Part shown: positions 49,695 through 62,824 of the stretch, piece after piece | Position numbering within the stretch: the stretch's first letter is position 1 | Layout of the letters: each line of letters opens with the position of its first letter | Origin: Tillus elongatus | Lineage: Eukaryota; Arthropoda; Insecta; Coleoptera; Cleridae | DNA: 64,000 nt | NCBI GenBank assembly: GCA_964006375.1 | Contig: OZ023265.1 | Span: 114,439,734 to 114,503,733, forward strand | Direction of reading: 5' to 3' | Notes under the pieces: model-generated | Databases searched by the model: none | What the model was told of the DNA's origin: nothing | What the model saw: only the letters and a program-made list of their open reading frames with translations | Made by a program: the position numbers and the translations under genes

Positions 49695-49811
49695 GTTTTA
49701 TGTCGCGATATAAATTTTTATTAAACATTTCCATTTATAGCACAGACTGGTGAGCATTTAAGCAGCTTCACTTTGTCAAGCGCTATAAATAATACTAAAA
49801 ATTCCATCCGT

Positions 49812-49819
49812 CTACCTCA
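49812..49819 (+). promoter_or_regulatory. let-7 8-mer seed site 2
   Basis: A second CTACCTCA, 125 bases after site 1 and again preceded by ATTCCATCC. Two sites at this spacing can act additively on a microRNA target. Confidence 0.75.
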
Positions 49820-51033
49820 AAAATATAGAATAGTTTTTAATGAGTGCAAGATAATAAGGGTTTTCAAGTGTATACGGTAATCTAAGAGATAGTTTGAGAA
49901 CTATGTTTATATTGGACTTCGTTGCAGTTATGGAAAATGACTAAAGAAGTTGATGTATAGTTAGTCTGATGTGTAGAAAGAGAATAGGACTTTTTAACTT
50001 TGTCAGGTTGGTCTCGTGTGTTACCAGTGGTTTAGTAGTGGAATAGCAGGTTTTTAGTGTTCTGTTTTCTGGCAACGGGTCCGTTACATTTCAGTTGATA
50101 TAAAAGTCAGTGAAGCAAAAGCTCGAGATCAGTATTTGTATTTACGTCAGTAATCAAAGAACCTATAGCTTTAATTTATAAGTTATGTTTAACTTTTTAA
50201 GACATTTTTTGCTCAAATTCCATGTTAGGTAAATATTTTATAAATGTTGTTCTTGTTATAAATTATTTGTTATTTTAAAGGACGCAAGGTGTAAGTAAAA
50301 AGAAAATGATTACCTAATAATATATGGAAAACATATTTTGCTGACATAATATTTTTCAATAGATATGAAAATATGAGTTTGACAAAATTAAGAGAAAATT
50401 AAAAAACATGCTACTCCATTGTGTAAAGATCAGCAAAACATAGTTTATCTTGTTACCAAGCGAGTGACTTTTAGCATCATCTCATTTAAACGCCTATTTT
50501 ATTTTTATAAAAGTAAACAAGTACAATTCTTATAACAAAATCATTCCAAAACACACCAACTAAAGAACTGAGAGTGCAAAATACTATGCCTTATTTCGCT
50601 AAGAATTATAAATTCACAGATTAAGATGAATTCACAGGTTCTTAGATTTGACAGTGCACTTTTAAATATAAAAAGATTGGAAAATATGGAATACATATAA
50701 AAGTAAGACCGAAAGTTCTGCACTTGTTTCACTGACTTGCGTTCTTAAGTGTTGACAATTTTGAACATATTTAATATGCTTAGTATTTTAAAATTATAAT
50801 AACATTGAAAATGTTCAAGATATTAAATGTGTTCAAAGAAAATAAGTATACAAAACATACAATATACATTCGAATCAGGTAAAAATGGTACAAAGCGTTT
50901 TTGCCTATACAACAATATTTTTATATCTATCTATACACAGAAATACTGAAATGTTACAAACTTTTTGAAATTTAATGTCGTTTTTCAGTTTGTTTTTATA
51001 TAGATGCTTCCATATATTTTCAAGATGCTTCCC

Positions 51034-51039
51034 AATAAA
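51034..51039 (+). terminator. Candidate proximal poly(A) signal
   Basis: The first AATAAA downstream of the stop that has a GT-rich element within about 60 bases. Choice of this site over later ones is inference. Confidence 0.4.
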
Positions 51040-51416
51040 AGCAATTTATAGAAATGTAACAATCAATTTGTACTGTTATTAGACAATGTGTTTTTGTATA
51101 TATTTATATGTATGCAACCCATTTAATCACCAACTCAGGTCATGTGAAATATCACCCTTGTCAAAGTACAAAAATTGTCTACATAATAATATAGGAAATC
51201 TCATCATAATATTCAGGGATTAACTTGTTAATATTCTCTTATGCCAATAATTCTCAACAGACTCTACATGTAGTGAAATAATGTTTACAGTGATATTAAC
51301 ATATAGCACAAAATAAACAAATACCTCCCACATACTTTAAAGAGACATAAAGTTCAGACACCAAATTGTAGACACATAGTAATAATGAAAAATAGTTCAC
51401 TATTACTTTAAGTTTA

Positions 51417-51471
<55 letters not shown>
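51417..51471. repeat. (TA)n microsatellite 20
   Basis: About 55 bases with one phase slip. It is the only such tract after 45111. Confidence 0.97.
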
Positions 51472-51473
<2 letters not shown>

Positions 51474-51544
51474 ACAGTCATGTTACTTAAATTCACGAAC
51501 CCTTTTTTACTCATTTAATGAAACAAAACCTACCCCAATGTCTA

Positions 51545-52729
51545 CAGCAGTGTGTAAATTAATGTGAACATATATAGGTACTCAGTATTTTCAGAAATTT
51601 GATTATTTGTCTGAAATAACAGTATATTATGTAAAAATGATATTTTCAATATAAGATATGCCCTTTCTTCCCTTGCATAACTTGCTCGAGTCGTTTCGAC
51701 ATGGAATCCAAAGATTTTTTCATCACCATATCTATATCAGGGCTGATGTCACCTTCTTTTGTGTGATACAGCCCTGCTTCTACAGTCTAGACATTAGTTA
51801 ATATAGCCCACAGATTATTGATAGGATTTAGATTAGATGAATTTCGTGACCACTATTAAACCCGTGATTTATATCCTTGGAAATATTTCACTATAGAATG
51901 CACCTTATGATGCCAAATCTTGTTGAAAAACTGCTTTTCTAATGGAACAAAATTTTCCTCTTTAAACTTTTCATTCCGGCAATTGGTATAAGACCCAGTG
52001 CCCTTATATGAGGAAGAATCCCAAAATATTTTCTTCTCGGGATGTTTGACAGTTTGCTTAATGTGACAAGCCGTGATTTTTTCACTATCAGTCTCTGACA
52101 CATTGCTGACGCTGTCCTTGAAGTAAAAAGTGAGATTATCACAGAACAAAATCTTTCTGTGGCCAATTTTGCCCATTTTCAGCCCATATAAGCCTTTCTC
52201 ATCATTGCAGCTGCCAGTAAGTTTTTCTTTGGTAGCTGGATGGCCTTCCTGTGTTCCATGAGTCTTCTGTGTACTGTAGAATCATGGATTGTTACACAAA
52301 CACTTCGCAAATCTTGCTGTGGATCGAGGTTTATCATCATGTGATCAAATTTGCTGTTTCTGAGCAGCATTGCCTCATCTCTTGAAGTTGTCTTCCTCTT
52401 CTGTCCACATTTTCCTACACTTTACTCAAACCAATGACTCGCTTTTGGTTCAAAATCTTATCCACCGCTCTGAAACTTATACACACTTATTCGCAATGTT
52501 CCCTTGTGTCAATGGTATCCATTCTTCAAAAGTAGTACTAAAACTATATAAAGTAGTCAATATTATTCCTATTGCCCAAGAAAGACTCACAAATCACTGC
52601 ACTCACAAAAGCACCGATAAGACGTTTTAGTAAGGTGACAAATGACAGCAGCTATAAATTTGATATTATTGCTGCCAACTGCAAAAAACATCATAATTGA
52701 TTGTTCACATTAATCCGCACACACCATTG
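51545..52729 (-). mobile_element. Tc1-like transposon, 1185 bases, dead transposase
   Basis: The left end (CAGCAGTGTGTAAATTAATG then TGAACA) and right end (TGTTCACATTAATCC to CACCATTG) are inverted repeats of 26 to 28 bases flanked by TA on both sides, the Tc1 target. The minus strand holds frame-shifted transposase pieces: STVHRRLMEHRKAIQLPKKN, LLAAAMMRKAYMG, CHIKQTVKHPEKKIFW and GSYTNCRN/GLIPIAGMKSLKRKI. These correspond to the DNA-binding end, the start of the catalytic domain and the W-G-C-F..G.G.L.PI..MM region of Tc1 proteins. Confidence 0.88.
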
Positions 52730-54148
52730 TATTTATAATACACCTGTTCTCTTTTGTGTAATATGAAAAAATGTGTTTCATTGATGATAGTCCACTCTGA
52801 ACTTAATGTTTCTTTTGTTTTACTTAAAAGCTGTGATTCAAGCAAAAGCAAATTTTTTATTTCCCATGTTTTATTAAGTATACGTTTAAATTTATTAAAT
52901 GCAGAATCTGTGATATCACATTGATTGTTCAATAAGTTTGGTTCTAGGAAAATTTCACTAGATGTAGCAAAGTAAATACTGTGAAAGAATGTGCTTTTAC
53001 CTTAGGTACTGTTAAAAATGTTAAAATGACCATAGCAGCTTCATTTGACAACAAATTTATTTTATTTTGTGTAAATGACAGCTGCTCCGTTACACATATT
53101 CTGTTGCAATCCTATAAAGCGCGAATATAATTAGAGCTTACTAATAAACATATAATAATATCTTGATTGTGCCATTACCTAGTACTTTAGCACTCTCAAA
53201 TTTACTAGGTGCTTATGTAATACATATGTATACAATTCTAAGGTGAGCCATTTAAAACTTTAAAATATATTTTATTTAAATTAAATATAGATTTGGTTCA
53301 GTGACTATCATCATTTTACATTTTTTGTTTCTTAGATACTAGATACGTGGTTTCCTTTCCCGTCTCCAGATTATAATTTTTTTACCAACAAGAAGTTGAA
53401 ATGAAGCCTTAAGTATAATAAGTAATATATATACCTCAAATTTCAGGGAAATACTTTGAGTGTCCAGGTACCAATTTTTATACCTTGTAATCTACTTATA
53501 AATCGTTTATAAATAAAATGCAATAGAAGGGTAAACATGTGAAATAAACAGTCTGCTTTTGTACTCCCATATTTTGAAAATATATCAGTTAAGTTATATT
53601 CAGTGATAATATTTCAGGTAATAAATAACATATAATCAGGAATACACCAAGTCATAGAAATCATTAGATATCTATCATAGTGGTATCATCTCATCAGTCA
53701 TTAGATTTAGTGAAATAAAGCTTCATCAGTAGGTTGAATTAAGAACTTCCAATTTGTTTTCTTCCTTAATTTTACAACACTGCCTGAACTTTAACCTAAC
53801 CCTTAGACATTTGATAATCCATTTTTGTGTAACATATAAAGTTAAATGAACATTTATATTATCTCAAAGAAGTGTTAGGTTGAGAGTGTTAGGTACAGTA
53901 CACAACTCCATTGAAGTAGTTCTTCCATAAGAGATTTAAACTGCGGTAGCAACATTTCAGTTTTGTTTTATAAGGTTTTTACTTAAAATGTGGCATTTAT
54001 TTGTTTCTGATTTACCTCATGTTCATGCCAGTGATGTAAGTTTGCTGGTAAAAAGTATTTTTCAGTTATTTATTAATCACCAGTAGTGAATACAGTTTTT
54101 TTCTTATTTGTGAAAATCTTAGTCTTATAACTACACTGTTATTAATTA
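52730..54148. other. Unique AT-rich stretch downstream of the Tc1 element
   Basis: No gene was recognised. It has two let-7-like 7-mers TACCTCA (53432-53438 and 54013-54019) and one CTGTGAT word (about 52909). Whether this DNA is transcribed as distal 3' UTR is unknown. Confidence 0.35.
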
Positions 54149-55197
54149 CTAGCTGTTGCCCGCGACCTCGTTCGCGTGGAATTCAGTTATAATAAGCATA
54201 ATAACCATATTTTTTAGAAGAAACTCAAAACATCAAGACAGTAATTACAGGTGAAGACAAAAAGAAAAACTTAGATATTTTTTTAAATAATATTTCTTTA
54301 TATACGACGCTCTTTACTTTTTTAGAGGACGGTGCCTATACAATTAGGCTATGGGTTGAGCTCACAAGCAAACACGCTACATAAAATTGGCCATGGGAAA
54401 AAAAGTCCTGTCTTAAATCAACCCCTGTGAATGTTAGAGTTTGCCCCTGTCACTTATTAATTGTCATAGCGAAGCATACTTTCAAAGGAAACTGCAGTCT
54501 TTTGAATTCAAAAGCTAAATCATTTGGAATCAAAGGGATACGCGGAATAAATACAGTTTCTCCTTGCAGACCCAGTTATAATAGTCGCTTCTACTACTCG
54601 TAAATAGCTTAGAAATATGAGATATGTATTGGGTATATAAGTGTACATGAGATATGTATTGGGTACATATAAAATAACGAAAAATTCACCAGTCTTACAA
54701 CAGTATATGTATATTAACACCTATATAACACCCAATACATATCTTATATCCCTAAACTATTTACCAATTTTGACACCTATAGTATAATGAAGTTGGAATA
54801 TATACAAGCTACGTATTAATAGCTAAAGGTACCGAATACTTAAGACCTGTCTTATATGGCTTAACAAACATGTCAAATATCTAAATTACATAGAAATAGG
54901 TACGAAAATACTAGGTTAGGTTAGGTTTGTATGTGAGTGGGCCATACCGGTCCCTACGAAAATACTAACTAACTAATTAACTGTAAACTAATCTGACAGT
55001 TAAACAGATAGATAGATGAATAAATCAGTAAGCAACCGAACAACCGAAAAACTGAAAGGGGTGGAATTGCAGGACATCCTTTCTTAGTGCTCACCTACGT
55101 TATAACAGGAACCTCTGTGCAAAATTTCAAGTCTATAGACCCAGTAGTTTGGGCAGTGTGTGATAGATCGGTCAGTTTATTCTTTTATATATTTAGA
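54149..55197 (-). mobile_element. Helitron, short copy with helicase C-terminal remnant
   Basis: On the minus strand the 5' end is TCTAAATATATAAAAG (from 55197) and the 3' end is CGCGGGCAACAGCTAG (to 54149), giving a 5' TC and 3' CTAG inserted between A and T. A GC hairpin (CGCG..CGCG) lies just before the CTAG. The interior (about 54300-54600) encodes frame-shifted helicase pieces including VEATIITGSARRN and, later, a stretch like the HGQxYVAxSRV end of Helitron helicases. A short LINE 3' tail (CCTAACCTAACC on the minus strand, about 54913) is nested inside. Confidence 0.85.
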
Positions 55198-58100
55198 TTT
55201 CATCTGAGACCGTGAAGTACCTTTGAAATCAATATTTTTATGCTTGACATGTTTGAACCTTAAAATAAAAATAAAAGTTTAGGTCCAATTCATCGAAGAA
55301 CCCATTATAATTCCTTGTCAGTCTATGTTGTAATTTTAGACAATTAAAGGTAACCTAATAATTTCGCATAAACCTATCCCACTAACATTTGGTTAATAGG
55401 TGCCTGTCTACAGGCCAATCGGCAGATGATACTCATCTTTAATTTTAAATCAAAATAATTCCAGCTATTTATAATATATTTACACACTAGATTTTCATCA
55501 AAATTCTGCTTAGTATGGTTTTAATTTGCATACAGATCAATATGATTAGTTTAAACTTTTAATTAAGTAATATATTTTTTACCAGCCAAACAAGAAATGC
55601 ACTCTTCACCAAAGCAATAGTGAAAATGCAAGGTACATCACTGGTTCATGCTGTCGCTATAGATTTGAAAGTATTTTGAAAACAAACAACAACATTGTCG
55701 GAAAGCTCTCTGATAGATTGTATAATTATTGTTAAATGTTAATAGATTGTATGTGCTTATATTTCGAAAAAATGCATAGAATAAGTATATATGAAGTATA
55801 GGTATATATAGTATAGCGATATAGCACTTGAATAGAGGTAATTGTTAATTATTGGTTAAGATATAGACTAGATGACTATTGTTAAAAACATATATGAGTA
55901 TACCAAAAGCACCCAAAGTTTTGCTCTCGAATCGTCTCAGAAATGAAGCACTTTTAATGTTGATATGAACCCAGTGATATGTATATTGCTTTATTTGTTC
56001 TCTTCTTTTTAATATTATTATTATTATTGATGTAGTTGTAATTTATATTGAAGAGCAAAACTGACCCGATGAAGATATACGAGCTTTGCAACTGCTCCTT
56101 CCATTGTAACTTTATAAATAGTGGAGGATATGTTTAGAATTTTATGGTGCTGCTTTTTGTTTCTTTTTTGGGAGATAACAATATTAGTTTCATGTCATGT
56201 TATTGTAAATAGTTCAATCTTTATTGTTATGACGTTATATTTTTGTGACGTTTTCAATTTTTAGGAGTATAATGTAAATATGTTTTCTTTTCCCGTTTCG
56301 ATTGAAGATGCAAATAATTATTGTAAGGGTAACTATATTAAGATAGTATTTTAGTAACATTGCTGTTTCTTCTTTTTATTCTTATTGTATTTCTTGTTCT
56401 CACATATACTAGAAGATGCAAAGTTTTTCTTTGGTAATGTACAGTAATCTAAAGTTGTACTTAAATATAGAAAATTACTTTTTATTTAAACTCCGCATGT
56501 CATGTTCATTTGTTTTTGATTGCCTGTCGGCTAAAACACCCTCACAATCTAAAAGCTTGTCACATTGTCGTGGCAACCACTGTCAGGCATTTCCCATTTA
56601 GAAAAGGAGAAGTGCGGTAGTTTTACATTGCCTTCCGCATGCTTTATAATTAGTATCCATTAAAGCTAACTTTGTTTGTTAGACAATAGTCAGTTATAAA
56701 TCATATTTTAATAAGTTGTTCAAAGTGTACCTATGATGATTTAAATATTAGATTGCAAGTCTTATATTGTTGGTGGGGACGTTGTAACTTTCATTACACT
56801 AATTCGGGGTTACTTTAGCCACTTTTCAATTAAAGACATGTGTCAATTCAAAACCATTTACTTTAGAGATAGTTATTGTAAAACTTAGGTCTATAGTTAA
56901 ACTCTATGATTACATGAAAGTTTTCTAAAATACATATGTTGAAGAGAAAATAAATAAAACAGCTTAAGCCAACCGTTGAAATTCAATGTTTGGCTTATAT
57001 TAGCTGGTGATGTGGTGACAAAAAACATATAAAGGGCAATAACAATTGTACAGATACTGCATAAGATATTTATTAGTTAAAATGAAAGCCTAAAAAGTGA
57101 AAACATTACAGTTTTAATGTTTCGGATGTTTATTTATACTACAAAAAAAGGTTCAAGAGGTTAGGTTATATTTAGGTATTAAAGTTAGTTAATAGTTGCC
57201 AAATTCAAATGGAAAAGTATGCCGTCCTCTATTGATTATTACAGGCTGTACAGTAGTAACCATGTCTGCAATATTTACATCCATATCATCATCTACAATC
57301 GGGAACGCACAATTATTTCTCATTTGATTTAGAGCATTTGTGAAAAAAAAATACCTTTCCTTTATCTTTCTTGGGTTTCAGTGTCAACTACTTACAATGG
57401 GAAAGTGGGCAATGGTTACTTTTTTGTGTTTTCATTGAAGATAAGTTCGACAGTGTCATACCTATATATCTCGTCTGATATCCTCTATTTGAACCGATTG
57501 TAGAAGCACAATTTTCATGTTACTCTGCCATTAATACGTGTCGATATCTGGCTTAAAAGGTTGCCGCTGTTAAACACCTTATTAGCATTTTTTCCTGCCT
57601 GTCGATGACATAAAAGAGTAATCCGGTTACAGAAAAAAAAACATTTGTGAAGTCAGAAAAGAAGTTTTAACATCTGTATTAGGATTTACCTAATATCCCA
57701 TACTGTTAGCGGGAATCCCCGATCTCTAGTCAATCGCAGGTATTCTGCTAATTTGTTTTTGCTCTTCCGTGCCAAAAACAAAAGGTCCTCCGACCTTATT
57801 TCTTTCTCCTTTCACTGCTGCAGAAAGTTAACACTTGAAATCCCAAACCTTTCAGCAACCTTCCGTAATGATATACCAATATTTCTCACTTTTAGTGCTT
57901 TTTGGCCTCATCCTGTGTTTAATCTTTATACCTTAGACCTCCAGTAAGCCTTCTGTGATTTCAGGGCATTTTTTACATAAAATTTGTTAGCGGTACATTC
58001 GTAATTTCATATATTATGATGTTAGTAAGTGGTATCAAAAGCCACTTACATTTGGTGGCCTTTCTTACCACGTACAGGGAACAACAATGAATTAAAATCA

Positions 58101-58900
58101 CCTTTAAAACATACACAGTAGTAAAATATGTACTCCGAAAGTTCACCAAAACATGAAAGTAATGTCATACAAACTAATATTTAAATTAAAAACTGTGTGT
58201 CCAAAATCGATGTTCGAAATCTAGCCAGCAAAATTGCTTTTGTTGCCTCACCGGCTTAAGTAACACCGGATGACGTTTTTATACTATCTTACATTTAGAA
58301 ACAAATTTACCGCTAATGCAGGTATTACTAAAAGATTAGGACGACACATTATTACTATTTCTTGTTCGAATTTTTTTGACCTCGACATTTACTCATACGG
58401 CCAACATATTACTTGAAATATAATATTTAAAAATGAATTAAATTTCCTAAAATAGTCGACGCGTTGGTAAGTCTTGACCAATCAGAGAGCAAGAGGGAAA
58501 TGTTTATTTTGTCACAATCAAATGTCCAAATTGGAGATGTGTAAACAAATATTCTACACCAAATGCAGTCTCAAGAATAAATATTACATGATATGTATTT
58601 TACAAGGTCTAACATTTCTGTTTCAATAGTGCTTTTCTTCATTTAGTTAAAATACTTGCATCCAATTTATTTGAAATGGATTCTTTTTGCCAGTTTTGAT
58701 GTGTGTGAACATTACTTAACATTTAGGAAAGTCAATTTTTTCTGGAATGATGATTGGTTCGACAAAGGTACAACTTCTGGATAACTAATATTTCATGGCA
58801 TGTCTTTCATATGTTCGTAGATTTTATGTTTAAATTGTTCACACTTTTCACTTGCAAAAATTCCTTTTTTTTGCCAGCCTCATGTGAAAATGTCAGTTTC
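55198..58900. other. Unique AT-rich stretch
   Basis: No gene, (TA)n tract or transposon domain was recognised. It could be distal 3' UTR or intergenic DNA. Confidence 0.4.
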
Positions 58901-59060
58901 AAAAGTCTGGATGCAGCAACTCCATCACTGTAGCCAATTTTCATAAAAAATTGCTTTCACTTAAAAAAAAATGTTTGTTAAATAGTAAATATATGTTGAA
59001 AAAAAGTCTACATGCAGTAAGTGCGTTATGGTAGCGGGTTTTCATAAAGACATTTTATCA
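58901..59060 (+). repeat. Two family B termini in tandem
   Basis: AAAGTCTGGATGCAGCAACT (58900s) and AAGTCTACATGCAGTAAGTG then CGTTATGGTAGCGGGTTTTC (59008) are two same-strand family B ends about 100 bases apart. Confidence 0.7.
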
Positions 59061-59210
59061 TCCCACGTTTTATTTCACATTATGCTACAATCTTAAATTT
59101 TCTTGCACACTAAAGCCTCTATAAGAGCAGGGTGGGTATGAAATTTTATAAAATTAACGTTGCAATCTTCGAAATTAGAAATATACAAAATATTTTATGA
59201 ATAACCAGTT

Positions 59211-59375
59211 CAACTTAGATAAATAAACAAATTGATTTACCCTATTTTATTGAATGTATAGCTGCGCTGAGGTTCCACTTTCATGATGTATTTGACAAAG
59301 CTGAGAGCTTCAGCGAAACTGCAGCAACACATTCAATAAAATTGTGTAAATCAATTTGTTTATTTATCTAAGTTG
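59211..59375. repeat. Foldback family 3, arms about 55 bases
   Basis: CAACTTAGATAAATAAACAA with ATTGATTTACCC and TTTTATTGAATG returns inverted as CATTCAATAAAA, GTAAATCAAT and TTGTTTATTTATCTAAGTTG. The loop contains CTGAGAGCTTCAGCGAAAC. Confidence 0.85.
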
Positions 59376-59937
59376 ACAATGGATTTACATCAAGTATCGG
59401 CCTTCACAATATTAAATAACTAGTTTGATTGGGTTGGATAAAACGAAATCATTAGGTTAGGCACCCCGATCGGATCATTTTTCCGAGTAAAAATTAATCT
59501 ACCTTCTAGAAATCCTTTGTAATTTAAACAGAAATTGTATCATAAGTTTTGTTTAAAGAGACTACAGTGTATCCATATAGCAAACTGTCATTTTATATCT
59601 TTATAGAAATATGAGTTTTAGGCATTTACAGCTTTGTTTAGAACAAAAAACCAAGTATTAAAGAAAATTTCGTGTTAAAACTATGTATTTAGTTTCTTTG
59701 AAAAATAAATATTCTGGGTTGAGGGAACAAATAAAGATACAATCAAAATTTTGTTCCCCAAACAAAAAGTCGATAAGTAATTTATTTGATAATCCATGGC
59801 AGATTATAATTATTGGCGGATACCGGACCTAACTTCGAACTGACAATTTGTTAATAACTAAGAATTTCTGATTATTGTGAAATGCATAACTTTTCTTCAT
59901 ACATTTATATTTTCACCACAATCTCTGTTACTAAGTA

Positions 59938-60160
59938 AAGATTGGAACCTGTGATGAGCACTGCTATGGTACACTTGGAGAATCCAAATCACCACAACAC
60001 ATTTAAAAAAACCTGATGATAGTTTCACTAAGTTAGCATTATCAGAAGATGAAAGGCTGAATTTTTGGTCGTCTGATGATGCTGTCTTAGATAGTGAAGC
60101 TATCGTCAGGTTTTTTTTATATGTTGGGTTGATTTGGATTCTACAAGTGTACTTAATAAT
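59938..60160. repeat. Foldback family 2, copy d
   Basis: GATTGGAACCTGTGATGAGC opens it. CCTGATGATAGTTTCACTAA and the inverted AGTGAAGCTATCGTCAGG lie in the middle. GGATTCTACAAGTGTACTTA closes it. Confidence 0.85.
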
Positions 60161-60235
60161 CTCTTTTATTGTTTCTTTAATTTGTTATGTATTAATTATT
60201 TCATTAACAATTTTTTATGGAAACCTATTCTTATA

Positions 60236-60270
60236 AAAATTCGCTAACATAACGCATTTGCTGTGTCCGG
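60236..60270 (-). repeat. Family B solo terminus
   Basis: AATTCGCTAACATAACGCAT followed by TTGCTGTGTCCGG is an isolated inverted family B end. Confidence 0.6.
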
Positions 60271-61084
60271 CTTTTTTGTTCTCTCAATCAGGCAAACAAG
60301 AATTCTCTTTTGTAAATTATTAAAATGAAAATCATGTGGTCAGTTACACACTTTCAACCTTGTTGTTGTACTGTGTAAATATTATTTTTAATACATGTGA
60401 TTTTGCACCAGCTGATCACCATTTTGTATCTATTTATTTCTTTGCAAAATTAAATAGGTTATAATAAAAATAACAAATAAATATATTTATTATACAGTAT
60501 GCCTTACAAAGTAGCTATACTTGCATTGGCATGATTTTATTACACTCATCCAAAAATTAGGCGGTCAAAATTATTTTGTTTAATATCACTTTCTAAATTT
60601 GCTCTCGAACTAGATTTTTGCCTGCCCTTATTCCACAAACGTTTGTGTACCAAAGGTAACATTCACTTCATCCTAATACTGCAACTAGCCCTTTTTTTTA
60701 AATTTAACTCTTTGTCAAGTTTATACTAATATATTATACAAAATGACGCTTCATTTGATGTTTTATTTGTAGTTATCATACGTTTATACCCAAGCAGATG
60801 TTTTTTTCTTTAGTATATTTTCTTTCTCGATTCAATCATTATTATAAGATTGTTTATATATTTACAATGCAGTTTGATAAATGTTTTTGTATACTATATC
60901 TTTCGGATTAAATTAAAAAACAAATCAATATTTCGTAACTAAATTGTATGTGATTACTATATTTTTTATTATCAGTTTTAAATAGAAATGTATTCTTTAA
61001 TAGGAACAGCAATGTTATTCTTCTCATGTCATTTAATCCATTTGTGATGTAGTATTATTTTGATATTGTTGTTTTTCACCTTAC

Positions 61085-61092
61085 CTACCTCA
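61085..61092 (+). promoter_or_regulatory. let-7 8-mer seed site 3 (distal)
   Basis: CTACCTCA 11.5 kb after the stop. It is relevant only if the 3' UTR extends this far. Confidence 0.35.
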
Positions 61093-62203
61093 TTTTACAA
61101 TTTTGAAAATAATCTCATTAAATACCTCAATGCAAACAGGAACCTACAAATGACACAACAGATCTCTATTACTTTTATTGTGACAGTTATACTGGTATTT
61201 TTTATACTTAAAAAGTAAAAAACAAGATATCAAAAAAATATTTAACTTTAAGCTTTAGAAATGTACAGTTGTTTTATAGAATTCACAAGGAGATTATATT
61301 AATTATTGTGAATCCTTCTAGGACTAATGGCGAGCTTAATGATTGTGCAGTGCCATATAATTTATAATAAAAACTGAAATCTCTTGCATTTATATTGAAA
61401 CAATAAATATGCAGGATGATTTCTTTGTTTTATATTAGAGGACTTCACAACAGTCGTTAAGAAATGCAAATAATCCGGAGAAATGGTTCCTAATTTAGTA
61501 ACGGTTCCTCAACAATGTTTTATTTTGGATTATGAAAAGGAAAAGAAATTGGATCCATTTCAAAATTGTAAATAACACTTTTTGTTTTCGCATTATTAGA
61601 AATTTAGATTAGCAAGTTCGCAATTTGTGGAGCTAACCGTTTTATTGTTGAGGTACTGGGTGCCTTCAGAAATATACCAGCTGGTCGGCAGGTGCCGCCA
61701 TCTGTCGACGCATAGCTGATCAGAGTTCCTAACATAACTCCCTTATACAAAAGGAAGAAATTACATTTAAACGTTTATATAGCGTAGTGAACCGTTGACA
61801 CCGAAATATAGTTTTGCTAAAAAGCAGAAACGTATATACACTATATTATTATATGAAATAGGTGTATGTGTAAGGAATAATAATATATAAACTGAATAGG
61901 TATACCTAAAAATACCCATTATGTATGTTTGCAATATTTGCATTTCTTTTTATTTATACCTTGTACTTAAAAACTTCAAAATAGTTTATTTTTGAGATTT
62001 TTTTATTCGTTGGATATATGTAATTTTTTTATGTGTAATTAAAATGTTCCTAATATTTAAGTTAGGATTATGTTAAGTTTTTATCCCCATGATCGTTTAG
62101 TTAGAGGTAGGTGCAATAAGAGTTAAGTAATGTTATGATAAAGTATCTGCCATATTATTATTATATTAATGAATTGTGTATTGCTTGGGTATCATTTATA
62201 CTA

Positions 62204-62209
62204 AATAAA
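62204..62209 (+). terminator. Candidate distal poly(A) signal
   Basis: AATAAA with a GT/T-rich element about 15 bases later (62224 on). Transposons become frequent again after it. Confidence 0.35.
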
Positions 62210-62651
62210 TCGATATTGAGAAATGTGTTTTTTATTTAAGTTCCGTTATTTTTCCTCTAGTTTGCAACGAGGAAATTTGATGTATTAGATGATCCAACCA
62301 CGAGTTATTTTTTAGAGAAGTAATGGAGATAAACTAAACAATGATAAAATAAGGATTCAGCAAGATCGACGGCGACATGACAAAAAAGAAAGGTGACAAA
62401 ATTTGAAAATAAATATAAATACAGATGTAGAGACTTTTCCCTGGTTTCACAAATGCTTGTGTGCAACTGGTTTCGATTGTTACAGCGTTGCCGGGTATTT
62501 TAAATGCAATAATATAAAAACAGTTATCCACCTTAAACACAGGGACAGCAGTTTGGGTAAAATGGCCGATACAGTCTCCAAAAACTTTTATCCTCGTCAT
62601 AGCTACTAAAATTCGAATTTAGACACTGCCAAATAATATATATATATACAT

Positions 62652-62824
62652 ACACAGGGTTGTCCTCCGGGAGGTCCCACGATCGATTGCGGTAAAACTA
62701 AAAATTGGATATTACACTAAAGTCGTTGGGGGCCACAGGTTAAAAATATTTACAAGATGGCTGTACTTCCGGTTATACCAGAAGTAAATGTCGATTCGCT
62801 TATTTTAAATAGAACACCCTGTAT
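62652..62824. mobile_element. MITE with CAGGGTGT-type ends
   Basis: ACACAGGGTTGTCC on the left is inverted as GAACACCCTGTAT on the right, with about 145 bases between. The interior has a palindrome ACTTCCGG..CCAGAAGT. These ends are of the kind seen on DUF4817/Tc1-like insect elements. No coding sequence was seen. Confidence 0.65.

Larger units (their letters stand above)
49547..51060 (+). other. Proximal 3' UTR of the Abrupt-like gene
   Basis: AT-rich unique DNA after the stop with no transposon signature. It holds two let-7 seed octamers and ends near the first AATAAA (51034-51039), which is followed by a GT-rich TGTGTTTTTGTATAT about 55 bases later. Transcripts may extend further. Confidence 0.6.
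60271..62651. other. Unique AT-rich stretch with distal 3' UTR-like signals
   Basis: No gene was recognised. It contains a third perfect let-7 octamer (61085-61092), a 7-mer TACCTCA (61123-61129) and an AATAAA (62204-62209) followed by GTGTTTTTTATTT, a good poly(A) arrangement. Confidence 0.4.
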
